From Pseudonocardia sp. ICBG1293 (GTDB taxonomy: Bacteria > Actinomycetota > Actinomycetes > Mycobacteriales > Pseudonocardiaceae): DNA of 64,000 nucleotides. The stretch spans positions 1-64,000 of the forward strand of contig NZ_JAHLEL010000038.1 in assembly GCF_020131355.1 (NCBI RefSeq), in the 5' to 3' direction. Numbering within the stretch: the stretch's first letter is position 1; every line of letters begins with the position of its first letter. The notes under the pieces are model-generated. The model saw only the letters and a list, made by a program, of their open reading frames with translations. It was not told where the DNA came from and did no database searches. The position numbers were made by a program, and so were the translations under genes. Shown piece by piece: positions 50,889-59,747 of the stretch.

Positions 50889-52535
50889 TCACAGCTCGGT
50901 GACGGTCCCGTCGCGGACGTCCCAGCGGCGGGTGGCGCGCACCGTGCCGAGCATCCGCCGGTCGTGGGTGACGAGCAGGACGGTCCCGTCGAACTCCTCG
51001 ACCGCCTGCTCGAGCTGCTCGATGGCGGGCAGGTCGAGATGGTTGGTCGGCTCGTCGAGCACCAGCAGGTTCACCCCGCGCGCCTGCAACAGCGCCAGCG
51101 CGGCGCGGGTCCGCTCGCCGGGTGACAGCGACGACGCCGTCCGCAGCACCTGGTCGGCGCCGAGGGAGAACTTCGCGAGCAGCGTCCGCACCTCGGACTC
51201 CGGCCAGTCCGGCACCTGCTCGCCGAAGGCGCGCAACAGCGTCGCCTCCCCGAGGAACGCCCCACGGGCCTGGTCGATCTCGCCGACCAGCACCCCCGAG
51301 CCGAGGCCCGCCGAGCCCGAGTCCGGGGTGATCCGCCCCAGCAGCAGCCCGAGCAGCGTCGACTTGCCCGCGCCGTTCGCCCCGGTGACGACGACCCGGT
51401 CCGCCCAGCCCACCTGCACCGTGGCCGGGCCGAACGCGAAGTCCCCCCGCCGCACGGCCGCGGCGTCGGCCCGCGCGACGACCGAGCCGGACCGCGGAGC
51501 GGAGGCGATCGCCATCCGCAGCTCCCACTCCTTGCGGGGCTCCTCGACGACCTCCAGCCGCTCGATCGCCCGCTCGGTCTGCCGGGCCTTCGCGGCCTGC
51601 TTCTCGCTGGACTCCTGACGCTGCGCGCGGACGTTCTTGTCCGGGTCCTTCGTCTTGCGCCGGGCGTTGCGCACACCCTGGGCCATCCAGTTGCGCTGCA
51701 TGACGGCGCGTTGCTGGAGGGTGCCGAGCTTCCCGGCGTACTCCTCGTAGTCCTCGCGGGCGTGCCGGCGCGCCACCGCGCGCTCGGCGAGGTAGGCCTC
51801 GTAGCCACCGTCGTAGACGTCGATCCGCTGCTGGACCGGGTCCAGCTCGACGATCCGGTTCACCGTGCGCGCCAGGAACTCCCGGTCGTGGCTGACCAGC
51901 ACGGTCGGGGTGCCCTGGCGGGCCAGCCCACCCACGAACCGCTCCAGCCGCTCCAGGCCGTCGAGGTCGAGGTCGTTGGTGGGTTCGTCCAACAGCAGCA
52001 GGTCGTAGCGGGACAGCAGCAGCGACGCGAGGTTGGCCCGGGCGGCCTGCCCGCCGGACAACCCGGTCATCGGAGCGTCCGGACCGACGGCCAGACCCAC
52101 CTCGCGCAGGACCTCACCGGAGCGTTCGTCGAGGTCGGCGCCCCCGAGGGCGAGCCAGCGGTCCAGCGCGACGGCGTAGCGGTCGTCGGCGCCCGGGGTG
52201 CCCGCCGCCAGCCCCTCGGCCTCGGCGTCCATCGTCGCCTGCGCCGGCGCGACGCCGGTCCGGCGCGCCAGGAACCCGGCGACCGTCTCCCCGGGCCGCC
52301 GGTCGGGCTCCTGGGGCAGGTGGCCGACGGTCGCGTCCGGCGGGGCCAGGGTCAGCGACCCGTCGTCCGCGGGCCGCGAACCGGCCAGCACCGTCAGCAG
52401 GGTGGACTTGCCGGCACCGTTGGCACCGACCAGACCGACGACGTCGCCGGGGGCGACGACGAGGTCCAGCCCGGAGAACAGGGGGCGGTCGCCGTGGCCC
52501 GCGGCCAGGCCCGTCACGTGAAGGGTCGCGCTCAT
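50889..52535 (-). CDS. ABC-F family ATP-binding protein
   Basis: A 548-residue soluble protein with two ABC domains and no membrane segment. Domain 1: Walker A GANGAGKST (37-45), signature LSGGQAARANLASLLLS and Walker B LLLLDEPTNDLDLDGLERL. A charged linker (about residues 240-340, KTKDPDKNVRAQRQESSEKQ) follows. Domain 2: VTGANGAGKSTLLGLLLG, signature LSPGERTRAALALLQ and LLVLDEPTNHLDLPAIEQL. ABC-F proteins act on ribosomes (translation factor or antibiotic protection); which applies is not clear. ATG 52535 lies 20 bases after the dienelactone hydrolase stop on the same strand, so the two are probably one unit. Confidence 0.93.
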   Translation of the reverse strand: MSATLHVTGLAAGHGDRPLFSGLDLVVAPGDVVGLVGANGAGKSTLLTVLAGSRPADDGSLTLAPPDATVGHLPQEPDRRPGETVAGFLARRTGVAPAQATMDAEAEGLAAGTPGADDRYAVALDRWLALGGADLDERSGEVLREVGLAVGPDAPMTGLSGGQAARANLASLLLSRYDLLLLDEPTNDLDLDGLERLERFVGGLARQGTPTVLVSHDREFLARTVNRIVELDPVQQRIDVYDGGYEAYLAERAVARRHAREDYEEYAGKLGTLQQRAVMQRNWMAQGVRNARRKTKDPDKNVRAQRQESSEKQAAKARQTERAIERLEVVEEPRKEWELRMAIASAPRSGSVVARADAAAVRRGDFAFGPATVQVGWADRVVVTGANGAGKSTLLGLLLGRITPDSGSAGLGSGVLVGEIDQARGAFLGEATLLRAFGEQVPDWPESEVRTLLAKFSLGADQVLRTASSLSPGERTRAALALLQARGVNLLVLDEPTNHLDLPAIEQLEQAVEEFDGTVLLVTHDRRMLGTVRATRRWDVRDGTVTEL

Positions 52536-52555
52536 GTCGAGCGCAGACGCTACCC

Positions 52556-53290
52556 CTACAGGTTCGCCCCGAAGAGCCGGTGCAGCGCGTCCCAGTGCCG
52601 CTGCTCGGCGTCGTCGTCGTGGGAGGGGGCGTCCGGCACCGCGAAACCGTGCGCCGCCGGGTAGGTCTCCAGGGTGGCCGACACCCCGGCCGCGGACAGC
52701 GCGTCGCCCAGACGCTGCTTCTGCTCGTCGGGGAAGGAGGCGTCGTCGGTCGCGCCGGCCACGTAGACCTCGGCCCGGATGCGGTCGGCGAGCCGGTGCA
52801 CGCTGGCCGGGTCGTCGGTGGCCAGGTTGCCGCCGTGGAACGACGCCGCGGCCGCGACCCGTTCGGGCTGCGTCGCCGCGGTGCGCAGGCTCATCACGCC
52901 GCCCATGCAGTAGCCGGTGGTGCCGACCGTCGTGCCCTCGACCTCGGGCCGGGCCAGCAGCGCGGTCACCCATGCCTCGGCGTCGACGGCGACGAGCTCC
53001 GGGGTCAGCGAGCCCACCATCCCCATCAGCCGCGCCCGCTCGGGCTGGTCGGAGAACACGGTGGCAAAGTCGAACGGGGCCCAGTCGCCGTGCCGGTGGT
53101 AGACGTCGGGCAGCAGCACCGCGTACCCGAGGGTCGCCAGGTGTGCGCCCATGTCGTGGATGGCCGCCCGGACACCGCCGGCGTCGGGGTAGAGGAGCAC
53201 GCCAGGCCACGGGCCGTCGCCGTCCGGGGTGTGCAGGGTGGCGACGGCGTCGCCGTCGGGGGTGCTGATCGTGAAGTCGGTGCGCGGCAC
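52556..53290 (-). CDS. Dienelactone hydrolase family protein
   Basis: A 244-residue alpha/beta hydrolase with a cysteine nucleophile: C128 in GTTGYCMGGVMSL, an Asp at 182-183 in AGATDDASFP and H214 in PAAHGFAVPD. That triad is the dienelactone hydrolase type. The substrate is unknown and no chlorocatechol pathway genes are nearby. It lies upstream of the ABC-F gene in the same direction and downstream of an MHS-type transporter gene. Confidence 0.92.
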   Translation of the reverse strand: MPRTDFTISTPDGDAVATLHTPDGDGPWPGVLLYPDAGGVRAAIHDMGAHLATLGYAVLLPDVYHRHGDWAPFDFATVFSDQPERARLMGMVGSLTPELVAVDAEAWVTALLARPEVEGTTVGTTGYCMGGVMSLRTAATQPERVAAAASFHGGNLATDDPASVHRLADRIRAEVYVAGATDDASFPDEQKQRLGDALSAAGVSATLETYPAAHGFAVPDAPSHDDDAEQRHWDALHRLFGANL

Positions 53291-53408
53291 GGGGTCGGCC
53301 TCCCGGGGTGATCGACGGGTCGAGCCCGTTTCTACGCCCCCGGGAGGCGTTCCGCCGGGCCGCGGCCCGGTTCGCGCGTTCCGTGCCGGATCACCCCGGC
53401 CCGGGCGG

Positions 53409-54785
53409 TCAGGTCCTGGTCAGTGCGTCGTCGTCGTCCAGACGCCGGGTGCGGGTCTCGGAGTAGCTCGCCACGGCGACGACGGTGACCACCGACGCGA
53501 TCGCGATGTACACCGCGATCGCGTAGCCGGTCCCCGTCGCGATCAGCAGCGACGCCGCGATCAGCGGGGCGAGGCCACCCGCGAACACCGACGCCAGCTG
53601 GTAGCCGATCGAGATGCCCGAGTAGCGCACCTTCGTGCCGAACAGCTCGGACAGGAACGCCGCCTGCGGGCCGTACATCGCGCCGTGCAGCACCAGCCCG
53701 ACCGTCACCGCGACGGCGGTCAGGGCGAAGCTCTGCGTGTCGACCAGGAAGAAGAACGCGAACGCCCAGACACCGACGCCCACCGCGCCGAACAGGTACA
53801 CCGGCTTGCGGCCGACCCGGTCGGAGACCGCGCCCCACAGCGGGGTCGTGACCAGGTGCACCGCGGCACCGATGAGCACCGCGCCCAGCACGAACGACGA
53901 GGGCAGCCCGAACCGCTCCGTCACGTACGTCGAGATGACGATCGTGAAGATGTAGTAGGAGACGTTCTCGGCGAACCGCGCCCCCATCGCGGTGAGCACC
54001 TCGCGCGGGTAGCGACGCAGGACGTCCAGGATCGGCACGGTGTCCTTCTCCCCCGCCGCGGCCCGCTCGGCCGCCCTGGCCTGGGCCTCCCGGAACACCG
54101 GGGACTCCTCGACGGCGAGGCGGACGTAGAGGCCGATCAGCACCAGCACCGCGGACAGCAGGAACGGGATCCGCCAGCCCCAGGCCAGGAACGCCTCCTC
54201 CGACTGCACCAGCGCCATCACCGCGAGCAGACCGTTGGCCAGCAGCTGCCCCGCCGGGGCACCGGCCTGCGGCCAGCTCGCCCAGAACCCCCGGTGCTCG
54301 GGCCTGCCGTGTTCGGACACGATGAGGACGGCGCCGCCCCACTCACCGCCCAGCGCGAAGCCCTGGACCAGCCGCAGCAGCACGAGCAGCAGCGGCGCGG
54401 CGATCCCGATCGTGGCGTAGGCGGGCAGCAGCCCGATCGCGAACGTCGAGACGCCCATCATCATCAGGGACAGGACCAGCAGCTTCTTGCGGCCGATCGT
54501 GTCGCCGTAGTGGCCGAAGACCAGACCGCCCACCGGTCGCGCGATGAAACCGACGGCGAAGGTGCCGAGCGACAGCAGGGTCCCGGTCGCGCCGTCGGAC
54601 TCCGGGAAGAAGACCTGCGGGAACACCAGCGCGGCGGCGACGCCGTAGAGGAAGTAGTCGTACCACTCGACGGTCGTGCCCAGCATGCTCCCCGCGACGA
54701 CCTTGGCGATCGGGGTGTGCGGCCGGTCGGACGCGGGCGGCGTCGGCGATCCCGGCGCGGTGGCGCCGGCATGGGTGTCGGACAC
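53409..54785 (-). CDS. MFS transporter, metabolite:H+ symporter (MHS) family
   Basis: A 458-residue 12-helix transporter. The N-terminal signature GTTVEWYDYFLYG is the MHS hallmark (ShiA/ProP/KgtP group). The loop 2-3 motif is GHYGDTIGRKKLLV and the loop 8-9 version is GAVSDRVGRKPVYL. Likely substrates are organic acids or osmolytes, taken up with protons. GTG 54785 is preceded by GAGGAGGGACC. A TACCGT -10 lies 36 bases upstream. Confidence 0.92.
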   Translation of the reverse strand: MSDTHAGATAPGSPTPPASDRPHTPIAKVVAGSMLGTTVEWYDYFLYGVAAALVFPQVFFPESDGATGTLLSLGTFAVGFIARPVGGLVFGHYGDTIGRKKLLVLSLMMMGVSTFAIGLLPAYATIGIAAPLLLVLLRLVQGFALGGEWGGAVLIVSEHGRPEHRGFWASWPQAGAPAGQLLANGLLAVMALVQSEEAFLAWGWRIPFLLSAVLVLIGLYVRLAVEESPVFREAQARAAERAAAGEKDTVPILDVLRRYPREVLTAMGARFAENVSYYIFTIVISTYVTERFGLPSSFVLGAVLIGAAVHLVTTPLWGAVSDRVGRKPVYLFGAVGVGVWAFAFFFLVDTQSFALTAVAVTVGLVLHGAMYGPQAAFLSELFGTKVRYSGISIGYQLASVFAGGLAPLIAASLLIATGTGYAIAVYIAIASVVTVVAVASYSETRTRRLDDDDALTRT

Positions 54786-54821
54786 GGTCCCTCCTCATCG
54801 ACGGACTCCTGCGGTGGCGTC

Positions 54822-54827
54822 ACGGTA
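54822..54827 (-). promoter_or_regulatory. -10 element of the MHS transporter gene
   Basis: TACCGT on the minus strand; the transcript would start near 54815 and carry a leader of about 30 bases with a GGAGGGA Shine-Dalgarno. Confidence 0.4.
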
Positions 54828-55084
54828 GGGCCCCGGTGCGTCGTTTTCACCGGTTCCGGCCACATCGGTACCCCGACCGTGACGTGTGCCGGCCACACCC
54901 GGTCACCCCCGGTCGCCCCGGCCACGGTGGCCCGGCGCGCCGGCTCCCGGGCGGCACCGCGCTCGTCCGCCCGGGTCCGCCGGGCCCCGGGACGGCCGCG
55001 GCGGGATGATCCGCGCCTCAGCCGGTCGGCCTCGGTGGGGCAGGCGGCCGCCGCGCCGGTACCGTCGTGGTGAGGGGTGATGGG

Positions 55085-56776
55085 GTGAACGGCTCGACCG
55101 CGCAGGCGCGCGTCCTCGTCGACGAGCTGGCGCGAGCCGGTGTCACCGACGCGGTGCTGTGTCCCGGCTCCCGCAACGCGCCGCCCGCGTTCGCGCTCGC
55201 CCGCGCGGACGAGCGGGGCACGGTGCGGCTGCACGTACGCATCGACGAGCGCGCCGCGGGGTTCCTCGCGCTCGGCCTGGCACTGGCCTCCGGGCGACCG
55301 GTCCCGGTCGTCGTCACCTCCGGGACGGCCGCGGCGAACCTGCACCCGGCCGTGCTGGAGGCCTCGCACTCGGGGGTCGGACTGCTGGTCCTGACCGCCG
55401 ACCGGCCGCCGGAGCTGGTCGGCACCGGGGCCAGCCAGACCATCGACCAGTCCGGGCTCTACGGCGGCGCGGTGCGCTGGGCGGGCACGCTCCCGGTGCC
55501 CGTGGGCACCACGGAACCGGAGGTGCGGCGCTGGCGGGCGGTCGTCGCACGCATGCTCGCCGCGGCCACCGGAGCCGGTGCCGGCGCCCCCGGCCCGGTG
55601 CACCTCGACCTGCCCTACACCGATCCGCTCGTGCCCGACGACGACCCGGCCGCGGCGCCCGGCGACCCGCTCGACGGCGCACCGCTGCCGGGTGCCGACC
55701 TGCCCGCCGGACGGTCCGGCGGCGCCGCCTGGACCGCGGTGCCCCGGCCGGTCCGCGCACTGCCCCCGCTGGAGCTCGACCCGGGGGCGCGCACCCTCGT
55801 CGTCGCCGGGGCGGGCGGGCCCGCCGCCGACCCCAGCCTGCTCGGCGGGACCCCGCTGGTCGCGGAGCCGTCGTCGTGCTGGTGGGCGCACGCGCTGCGC
55901 ACCGGTCCGTGGCTGCTGGACCGGCCCGAGCTGCGTCCCGCCCAGGTCGTCGTGCTCGGCAGGCCCACCCTGCACCGCGGCGTCGCCGCCCTGCTCGCGG
56001 CCCCGTCGGTGGCGGTGTTCGCCGATCCCGGCCCCGACGGCACCCCCTGGACCGACGTCGCCGGCACCGTCCGGGCCGTCGGCGCGCTGCCCGCGCTGTC
56101 CCCGCCCGAGGACTGGGTGCGGTCCTGGCGCGACGCGGACCGGGCCGCGGCGAAGTCGCTCGACACCGCGCTCGACGACGGCACCGCCGCGGGCGCACCC
56201 GGCCTGCGGCTGGCGCGCGACCTGGTCGCCGCCCAGCCCGACGGGGGTCAGCTGGTCCTCGGCTCGTCGAACCCGGTGCGCGACGTCGCGCTGGCCGCGG
56301 TGCCCCGCCCCGGGCTCACGGTGCGCGCGAACCGCGGGGTCGCGGGCATCGACGGGACGGTGTCGACGGCGGTCGGCGCCGCACTGGCCCACCCCGGCCC
56401 GACGGCGCTGCTGCTCGGCGACCTCACGCTGCTGCACGACACGACCGGGCTCGTCGTCGGCCCGGGGGAGCCGTCGCCCGACCTGACCGTCACCGTCCTC
56501 GACGACGGCGGCGGCGGCATCTTCCACCTGCTCGAACAGGGCGGCCCGGCGCACGCCCACGCCTTCGAGCGGGTCTTCGGCACGCCCACCGGCGTCGACC
56601 TCGTCGGCCTGGCCCGCGCGGCCGGGTGGCGGGCGGGCGACTGGAGCGGCGACCCGGCCGAGCTCGCGGCCCGCCCCGGATCGGGGCGACGGCTGGTCCG
56701 GGTCGCGGCGCGCCGCGAGGGGCTGCGCGACACGCACGCCGAGCTCCGCCGGGTGGTCGCCGCGGCGCTGGACTGA
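55085..56776 (+). CDS. menD: SEPHCHC synthase (MenD)
   Basis: A 563-residue thiamine-diphosphate enzyme adding 2-oxoglutarate-derived succinyl to isochorismate. The start VNGSTAQARVLVDELARAGV matches the start of mycobacterial MenD, so GTG 55085 is preferred over in-frame GTGs at 55067 and 55070. Motifs: DAVLCPGSRNAPPAFALARA, VRIDERAAGFLALGLALAS, VTSGTAAANLHPAVLEA, ANRGVAGIDGTVSTAVGAAL and the ThDP/Mg region LLLGDLTLLHDTTGL with VTVLDDGGGGIF. Soluble. It receives isochorismate from MenF, encoded convergently next to it. Confidence 0.95.
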   Translation: MNGSTAQARVLVDELARAGVTDAVLCPGSRNAPPAFALARADERGTVRLHVRIDERAAGFLALGLALASGRPVPVVVTSGTAAANLHPAVLEASHSGVGLLVLTADRPPELVGTGASQTIDQSGLYGGAVRWAGTLPVPVGTTEPEVRRWRAVVARMLAAATGAGAGAPGPVHLDLPYTDPLVPDDDPAAAPGDPLDGAPLPGADLPAGRSGGAAWTAVPRPVRALPPLELDPGARTLVVAGAGGPAADPSLLGGTPLVAEPSSCWWAHALRTGPWLLDRPELRPAQVVVLGRPTLHRGVAALLAAPSVAVFADPGPDGTPWTDVAGTVRAVGALPALSPPEDWVRSWRDADRAAAKSLDTALDDGTAAGAPGLRLARDLVAAQPDGGQLVLGSSNPVRDVALAAVPRPGLTVRANRGVAGIDGTVSTAVGAALAHPGPTALLLGDLTLLHDTTGLVVGPGEPSPDLTVTVLDDGGGGIFHLLEQGGPAHAHAFERVFGTPTGVDLVGLARAAGWRAGDWSGDPAELAARPGSGRRLVRVAARREGLRDTHAELRRVVAAALD

Positions 56777-56807
56777 GCCGGTCCCGGTCCCGGTCCCGGG
56801 CCCCGGG

Positions 56808-56842
56808 CCGCGGCGGGGGATCCGCCGTCGCGTCCCCCGCGG
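56808..56842. terminator. Hairpin between convergent menD and menF
   Basis: A CCGCGG-C-GGGGGA left arm pairs with TCCCCCGCGG (one bulged C) over a 12-base loop, between two convergent stops. Moderate support. Confidence 0.5.
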
Positions 56843-56861
56843 CCCCGGCTCGGGCTCGGGC

Positions 56862-58118
56862 TCAGCCCTCCAGGGACTCGCGGACCGCGCGCATCTTGGC
56901 GGCGGCCTCGCGGACCTCGCCGTCCGGCTCGGAGTCGGCGACGATCCCGCACCCGGCGAACAGCCGCGCGGTGCGGCCGTCCAGCTCCGCGCAGCGCAGC
57001 GCGATGCCCATCTCGCCGGCACCCCCGGCGTCGACCCAGCCGACCGGGCCCGCGTAGCGGCCGCGGTCGAGCCCCTCGATCTCGGTGATCAGCGCCGTCG
57101 CGTCCGGGGTCGGGGTACCGCCGACGGCTGCCGTCGGGTGCACCGCGCCGATCAGCGTCAGCAGCGACGCCGGCCGGGCCGGGTCCAGGCGGGCGTGCAC
57201 GTCGCTGGACAGGTGCGACACGTTCGGCAGGGTCAGCACCGACGGCGCGTCCGGCACGTGCAGCTCGGCCACCAGCGGGCGCAGCGACGCGGCCAGCGAG
57301 TCGACGGCGTAGGCGTGCTCGCGCCGGTCCTTCGACGAGCCGATCAGCGCGCCCGCGGTGTCGGCGTCCGGACCGGACCCGGGCCACATCGTGCCGGCGA
57401 GGACCCGGGACTCCACGGTCCGCCCGCGCAGCCGCAGGAGCAGTTCGGGGGTGGCACCGACCAGACCGTCGACGGCGTAGCTCCAGCACGTCGGGTAGCG
57501 CCGGGCCAGCCCGCGGAGCAGGAACCGGGGGTCCAGCGGGCGGTCGGCGAGGGCGAGCAGGTCGTGCGCGAGCACCACCTTCTGCAGCTCCCCCCCGCGC
57601 ATCCGCCCGACCGCGGCGGCGACGGCACCCCGGTACCGGTGCGCGGAGACCTGGCCGTCGGCGTAGCGCAGCCGGCCGCTGGGGCGTACGGGTGCGGGGA
57701 CGGGCAGCGCGCCCGGCGCCTCCGGGGCGTCGGCGGGGCCGATCTCGGTGATCCAGGCGCGGTGCCCGCGCCGCCCGACGATCACCCGCGGCACCACGAG
57801 AACGGAGCCCGGGCAGCCGTCGGCGAAGGTGAACGAGGCGAACGCGAGGGCACCGGTGCCGGGGAGGCGGACGTCGTCGTAGCCGGCCGAGGTGTCGAGC
57901 CGGTCGACCACCCCGCGCCACCAGCGGTCGGCCTCGGCGAACCGCTCGGGCCCGGACGCGGTGAACCGGGCGACCTCGCCCCACCCGACCAGACCCTCGC
58001 CGTCGCGCACCCAGGACAGCGCCCCGGCGGCGCCGGGCAGCACGTCCAACAGCCGCCCGTCGAGCCGCAGCGGGCGGGTCCGGACGCGCAGCGCGGTGCC
58101 GGCCGGTGCGATGGTCAC
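56862..58118 (-). CDS. menF: Isochorismate synthase
   Basis: A 418-residue chorismate-utilising enzyme of the EntC/DhbC/MenF type. Motifs in the C-terminal half: GELQKVVLAHDLLA, CWSYAVDGLVGATPELLLRL, VESRVLAGTMWPGS, SSKDRREHAYAVDS, LSSDVHARL, HPTAAVGGTP and CGIVADSEPDGEVREAAAKM. These hold the Mg2+ glutamates and the general base lysine. GTG 58118 (VTIAPAGTALRV) is chosen because residues upstream are non-conserved. It converts chorismate to isochorismate for MenD. Confidence 0.92.
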   Translation of the reverse strand: MTIAPAGTALRVRTRPLRLDGRLLDVLPGAAGALSWVRDGEGLVGWGEVARFTASGPERFAEADRWWRGVVDRLDTSAGYDDVRLPGTGALAFASFTFADGCPGSVLVVPRVIVGRRGHRAWITEIGPADAPEAPGALPVPAPVRPSGRLRYADGQVSAHRYRGAVAAAVGRMRGGELQKVVLAHDLLALADRPLDPRFLLRGLARRYPTCWSYAVDGLVGATPELLLRLRGRTVESRVLAGTMWPGSGPDADTAGALIGSSKDRREHAYAVDSLAASLRPLVAELHVPDAPSVLTLPNVSHLSSDVHARLDPARPASLLTLIGAVHPTAAVGGTPTPDATALITEIEGLDRGRYAGPVGWVDAGGAGEMGIALRCAELDGRTARLFAGCGIVADSEPDGEVREAAAKMRAVRESLEG

Positions 58119-58200
58119 CCTTCGAGAGTAGACAACGTGCGCCGCGGGGGCGGGTGCGAGGGTGCGAGGCACCGGACACACCCGGGTGCCGGAGCGCTCC

Positions 58201-58206
58201 TAGAAT
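58201..58206 (+). promoter_or_regulatory. -10 element of the DUF3592-like gene
   Basis: TAGAAT ends eight bases before GTG 58215, with no Shine-Dalgarno between. Confidence 0.45.
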
Positions 58207-58214
58207 CGGTCCCC

Positions 58215-58709
58215 GTGACCAGTCCGAGCGGCCGCCCGACCGGCGATGTGCTGACCGAGACCTCGGCCGTCGCGGCCCGGCTCCTCGGCCGGACGCGGTA
58301 CCACCTGCCCGAGATCGTCCTGGTCGTCGCGCTGACCTGGACGCTGGTCGCGCTGGTGGGGCTGGGGGGTGCGTTCCTGGAGGACGCGGCGATCGACGGC
58401 AACCGGGGCACCACCGCCGCGACCGTGCTCGACGGCTCGGACTACTGGCGCACACTGGTCAGCTTCGTCGACGACGAGGGCCGCCTGCAGACCCCGGCCG
58501 CCGGCATCTCCTACCCGGTCGGGCTCACCCCGGGCGAGAACATCTACGTCGAGTACGACACCGCGGACCCGACGCACGTGCGCGTCGCGGGCCGCACCGC
58601 CGTCGACGGGATCCTCCCGGTCGCCGGGCTCGTCGCGGGCGGCTGGGTGCTGCTGGGCCCGCTCCACGTCTGGCTGCGCCGCCGCCGGGCCCGCACCGGC
58701 ACCGTCTGA
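58215..58709 (+). CDS. DUF3592-like membrane protein
   Basis: A 164-residue protein with two transmembrane helices (IVLVVALTWTLVALVGLGGA and ILPVAGLVAGGWVLLGPLHV). They enclose an extracytoplasmic beta-rich domain (TAATVLDGSDYWRTLVSFVD, ISYPVGLTPGENIYVEYDTA), the pattern of DUF3592 proteins. Function unknown. It is convergent with the inositol-phosphatase gene 27 bases downstream. Confidence 0.75.
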   Translation: MTSPSGRPTGDVLTETSAVAARLLGRTRYHLPEIVLVVALTWTLVALVGLGGAFLEDAAIDGNRGTTAATVLDGSDYWRTLVSFVDDEGRLQTPAAGISYPVGLTPGENIYVEYDTADPTHVRVAGRTAVDGILPVAGLVAGGWVLLGPLHVWLRRRRARTGTV

Positions 58710-58736
58710 GGACCTCGGCACCGGCCCCGTCCGCTC

Positions 58737-59579
58737 TCACCCCCGCGAGAGGAGCCCGACCTCGGCGGCCACCTGCGGTGCGGCGACGAGCAGCCCGCCC
58801 TCCGGCAGCGGTGTCGACCGGCCGTCGCGGCCCAGCACCAGCGCGCCGGCCTCGGTGGCCAGGCACAGCGCCCCGGCGACGTCCCACTCGTGGTAGCGGG
58901 TCAGGATCGCGGCGACCGCGTTGCCCAGCGCGACCTGGGCGATCGCCAGCGCGGCCGAGCCGAGCACCCGCACGCCGACGTGCGCGGCGCGGGCGCGTTC
59001 GACGAACCCGGGGTCGGGGTCCTCCGCGCAGATCAGCGACCCGGCGACCCGGGTGGGGCGCCGCGCGGGCACCGGCACGCCGTTCGCCCGGAAGCCGCGC
59101 CCGCGGGCGGCGGCGTAGATCTGGCCGCGGCCCGGGTCGGCGACGACGCCCACGGCCGGGCCGTCGCCGTCCACCAGGGCCAGGCTGTAGGCGCACCACG
59201 GCAGGCCCGCGACGTAGTTCGCGGTGCCGTCGACGGGGTCGACGACCCAGCGCAGCGGGGCCGAGTCCGCGCCCGCGTCGGCGCCGAACTCCTCCCCGAC
59301 GACCGGGCAGCCGGGGAACTCCGCGGCCAGCACCCGGCGGGTGTGCCGTTCCAGGGTGCGGTCGGTGTCGGTGACCCAGTCGAACGGGTTGGCCTTGGCG
59401 GTCGCGTCGAGCGACCCGGCGTGCTCGCGGCCTAGCGTCGCGGTGATCACCTCGGCGGCGTCGTTGGCCAGCCGGCCCGCCGTCTCCAGCGCGCGGGACA
59501 GCACGGTGGGGTCCACCGGCCGGGGGGACGGCACCGGGGGCGGCACGGTGTGTGGCGGGGTGTGGGGCACGGCCGTCAT
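58737..59579 (-). CDS. Inositol monophosphatase family protein
   Basis: A 280-residue Mg2+-dependent sugar phosphatase. Metal motifs: the Glu in PVVGEEFGADAG, DPVDGTANYVAGLPW, and the C-terminal HEWDVAGALCLATEAGA. Family members dephosphorylate inositol phosphate, histidinol phosphate, fructose-1,6-bisphosphate or PAP. The neighbouring mannosyltransferase hints at inositol-lipid metabolism but does not prove it. Residues 1-30 are Pro-rich and variable. Start at ATG 59579; the frame is open to 59633. Confidence 0.9.
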   Translation of the reverse strand: MTAVPHTPPHTVPPPVPSPRPVDPTVLSRALETAGRLANDAAEVITATLGREHAGSLDATAKANPFDWVTDTDRTLERHTRRVLAAEFPGCPVVGEEFGADAGADSAPLRWVVDPVDGTANYVAGLPWCAYSLALVDGDGPAVGVVADPGRGQIYAAARGRGFRANGVPVPARRPTRVAGSLICAEDPDPGFVERARAAHVGVRVLGSAALAIAQVALGNAVAAILTRYHEWDVAGALCLATEAGALVLGRDGRSTPLPEGGLLVAAPQVAAEVGLLSRG

Positions 59580-59747
59580 GCGACCCGAGTGTCCGGGCGG
59601 GTGATGTCGTGGCGACGACGCCCGGGTGTCCACCTCCTGCCGGACGTGCCAACTCGTGACCCGCCCACCCGATGTTCGCCCAGGGTTGGACGGCTGATCA
59701 CGCCGGGGACCCGTCCCGCTGTCCCGCCCCCGTCACCGTTCCGGTCC

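Noticed and set aside
52556-53290. The alpha/beta hydrolase as the missing MenH
   Set aside because: Its Cys nucleophile in GYCMGG is the dienelactone hydrolase type; MenH uses a Ser-Asp-His triad.
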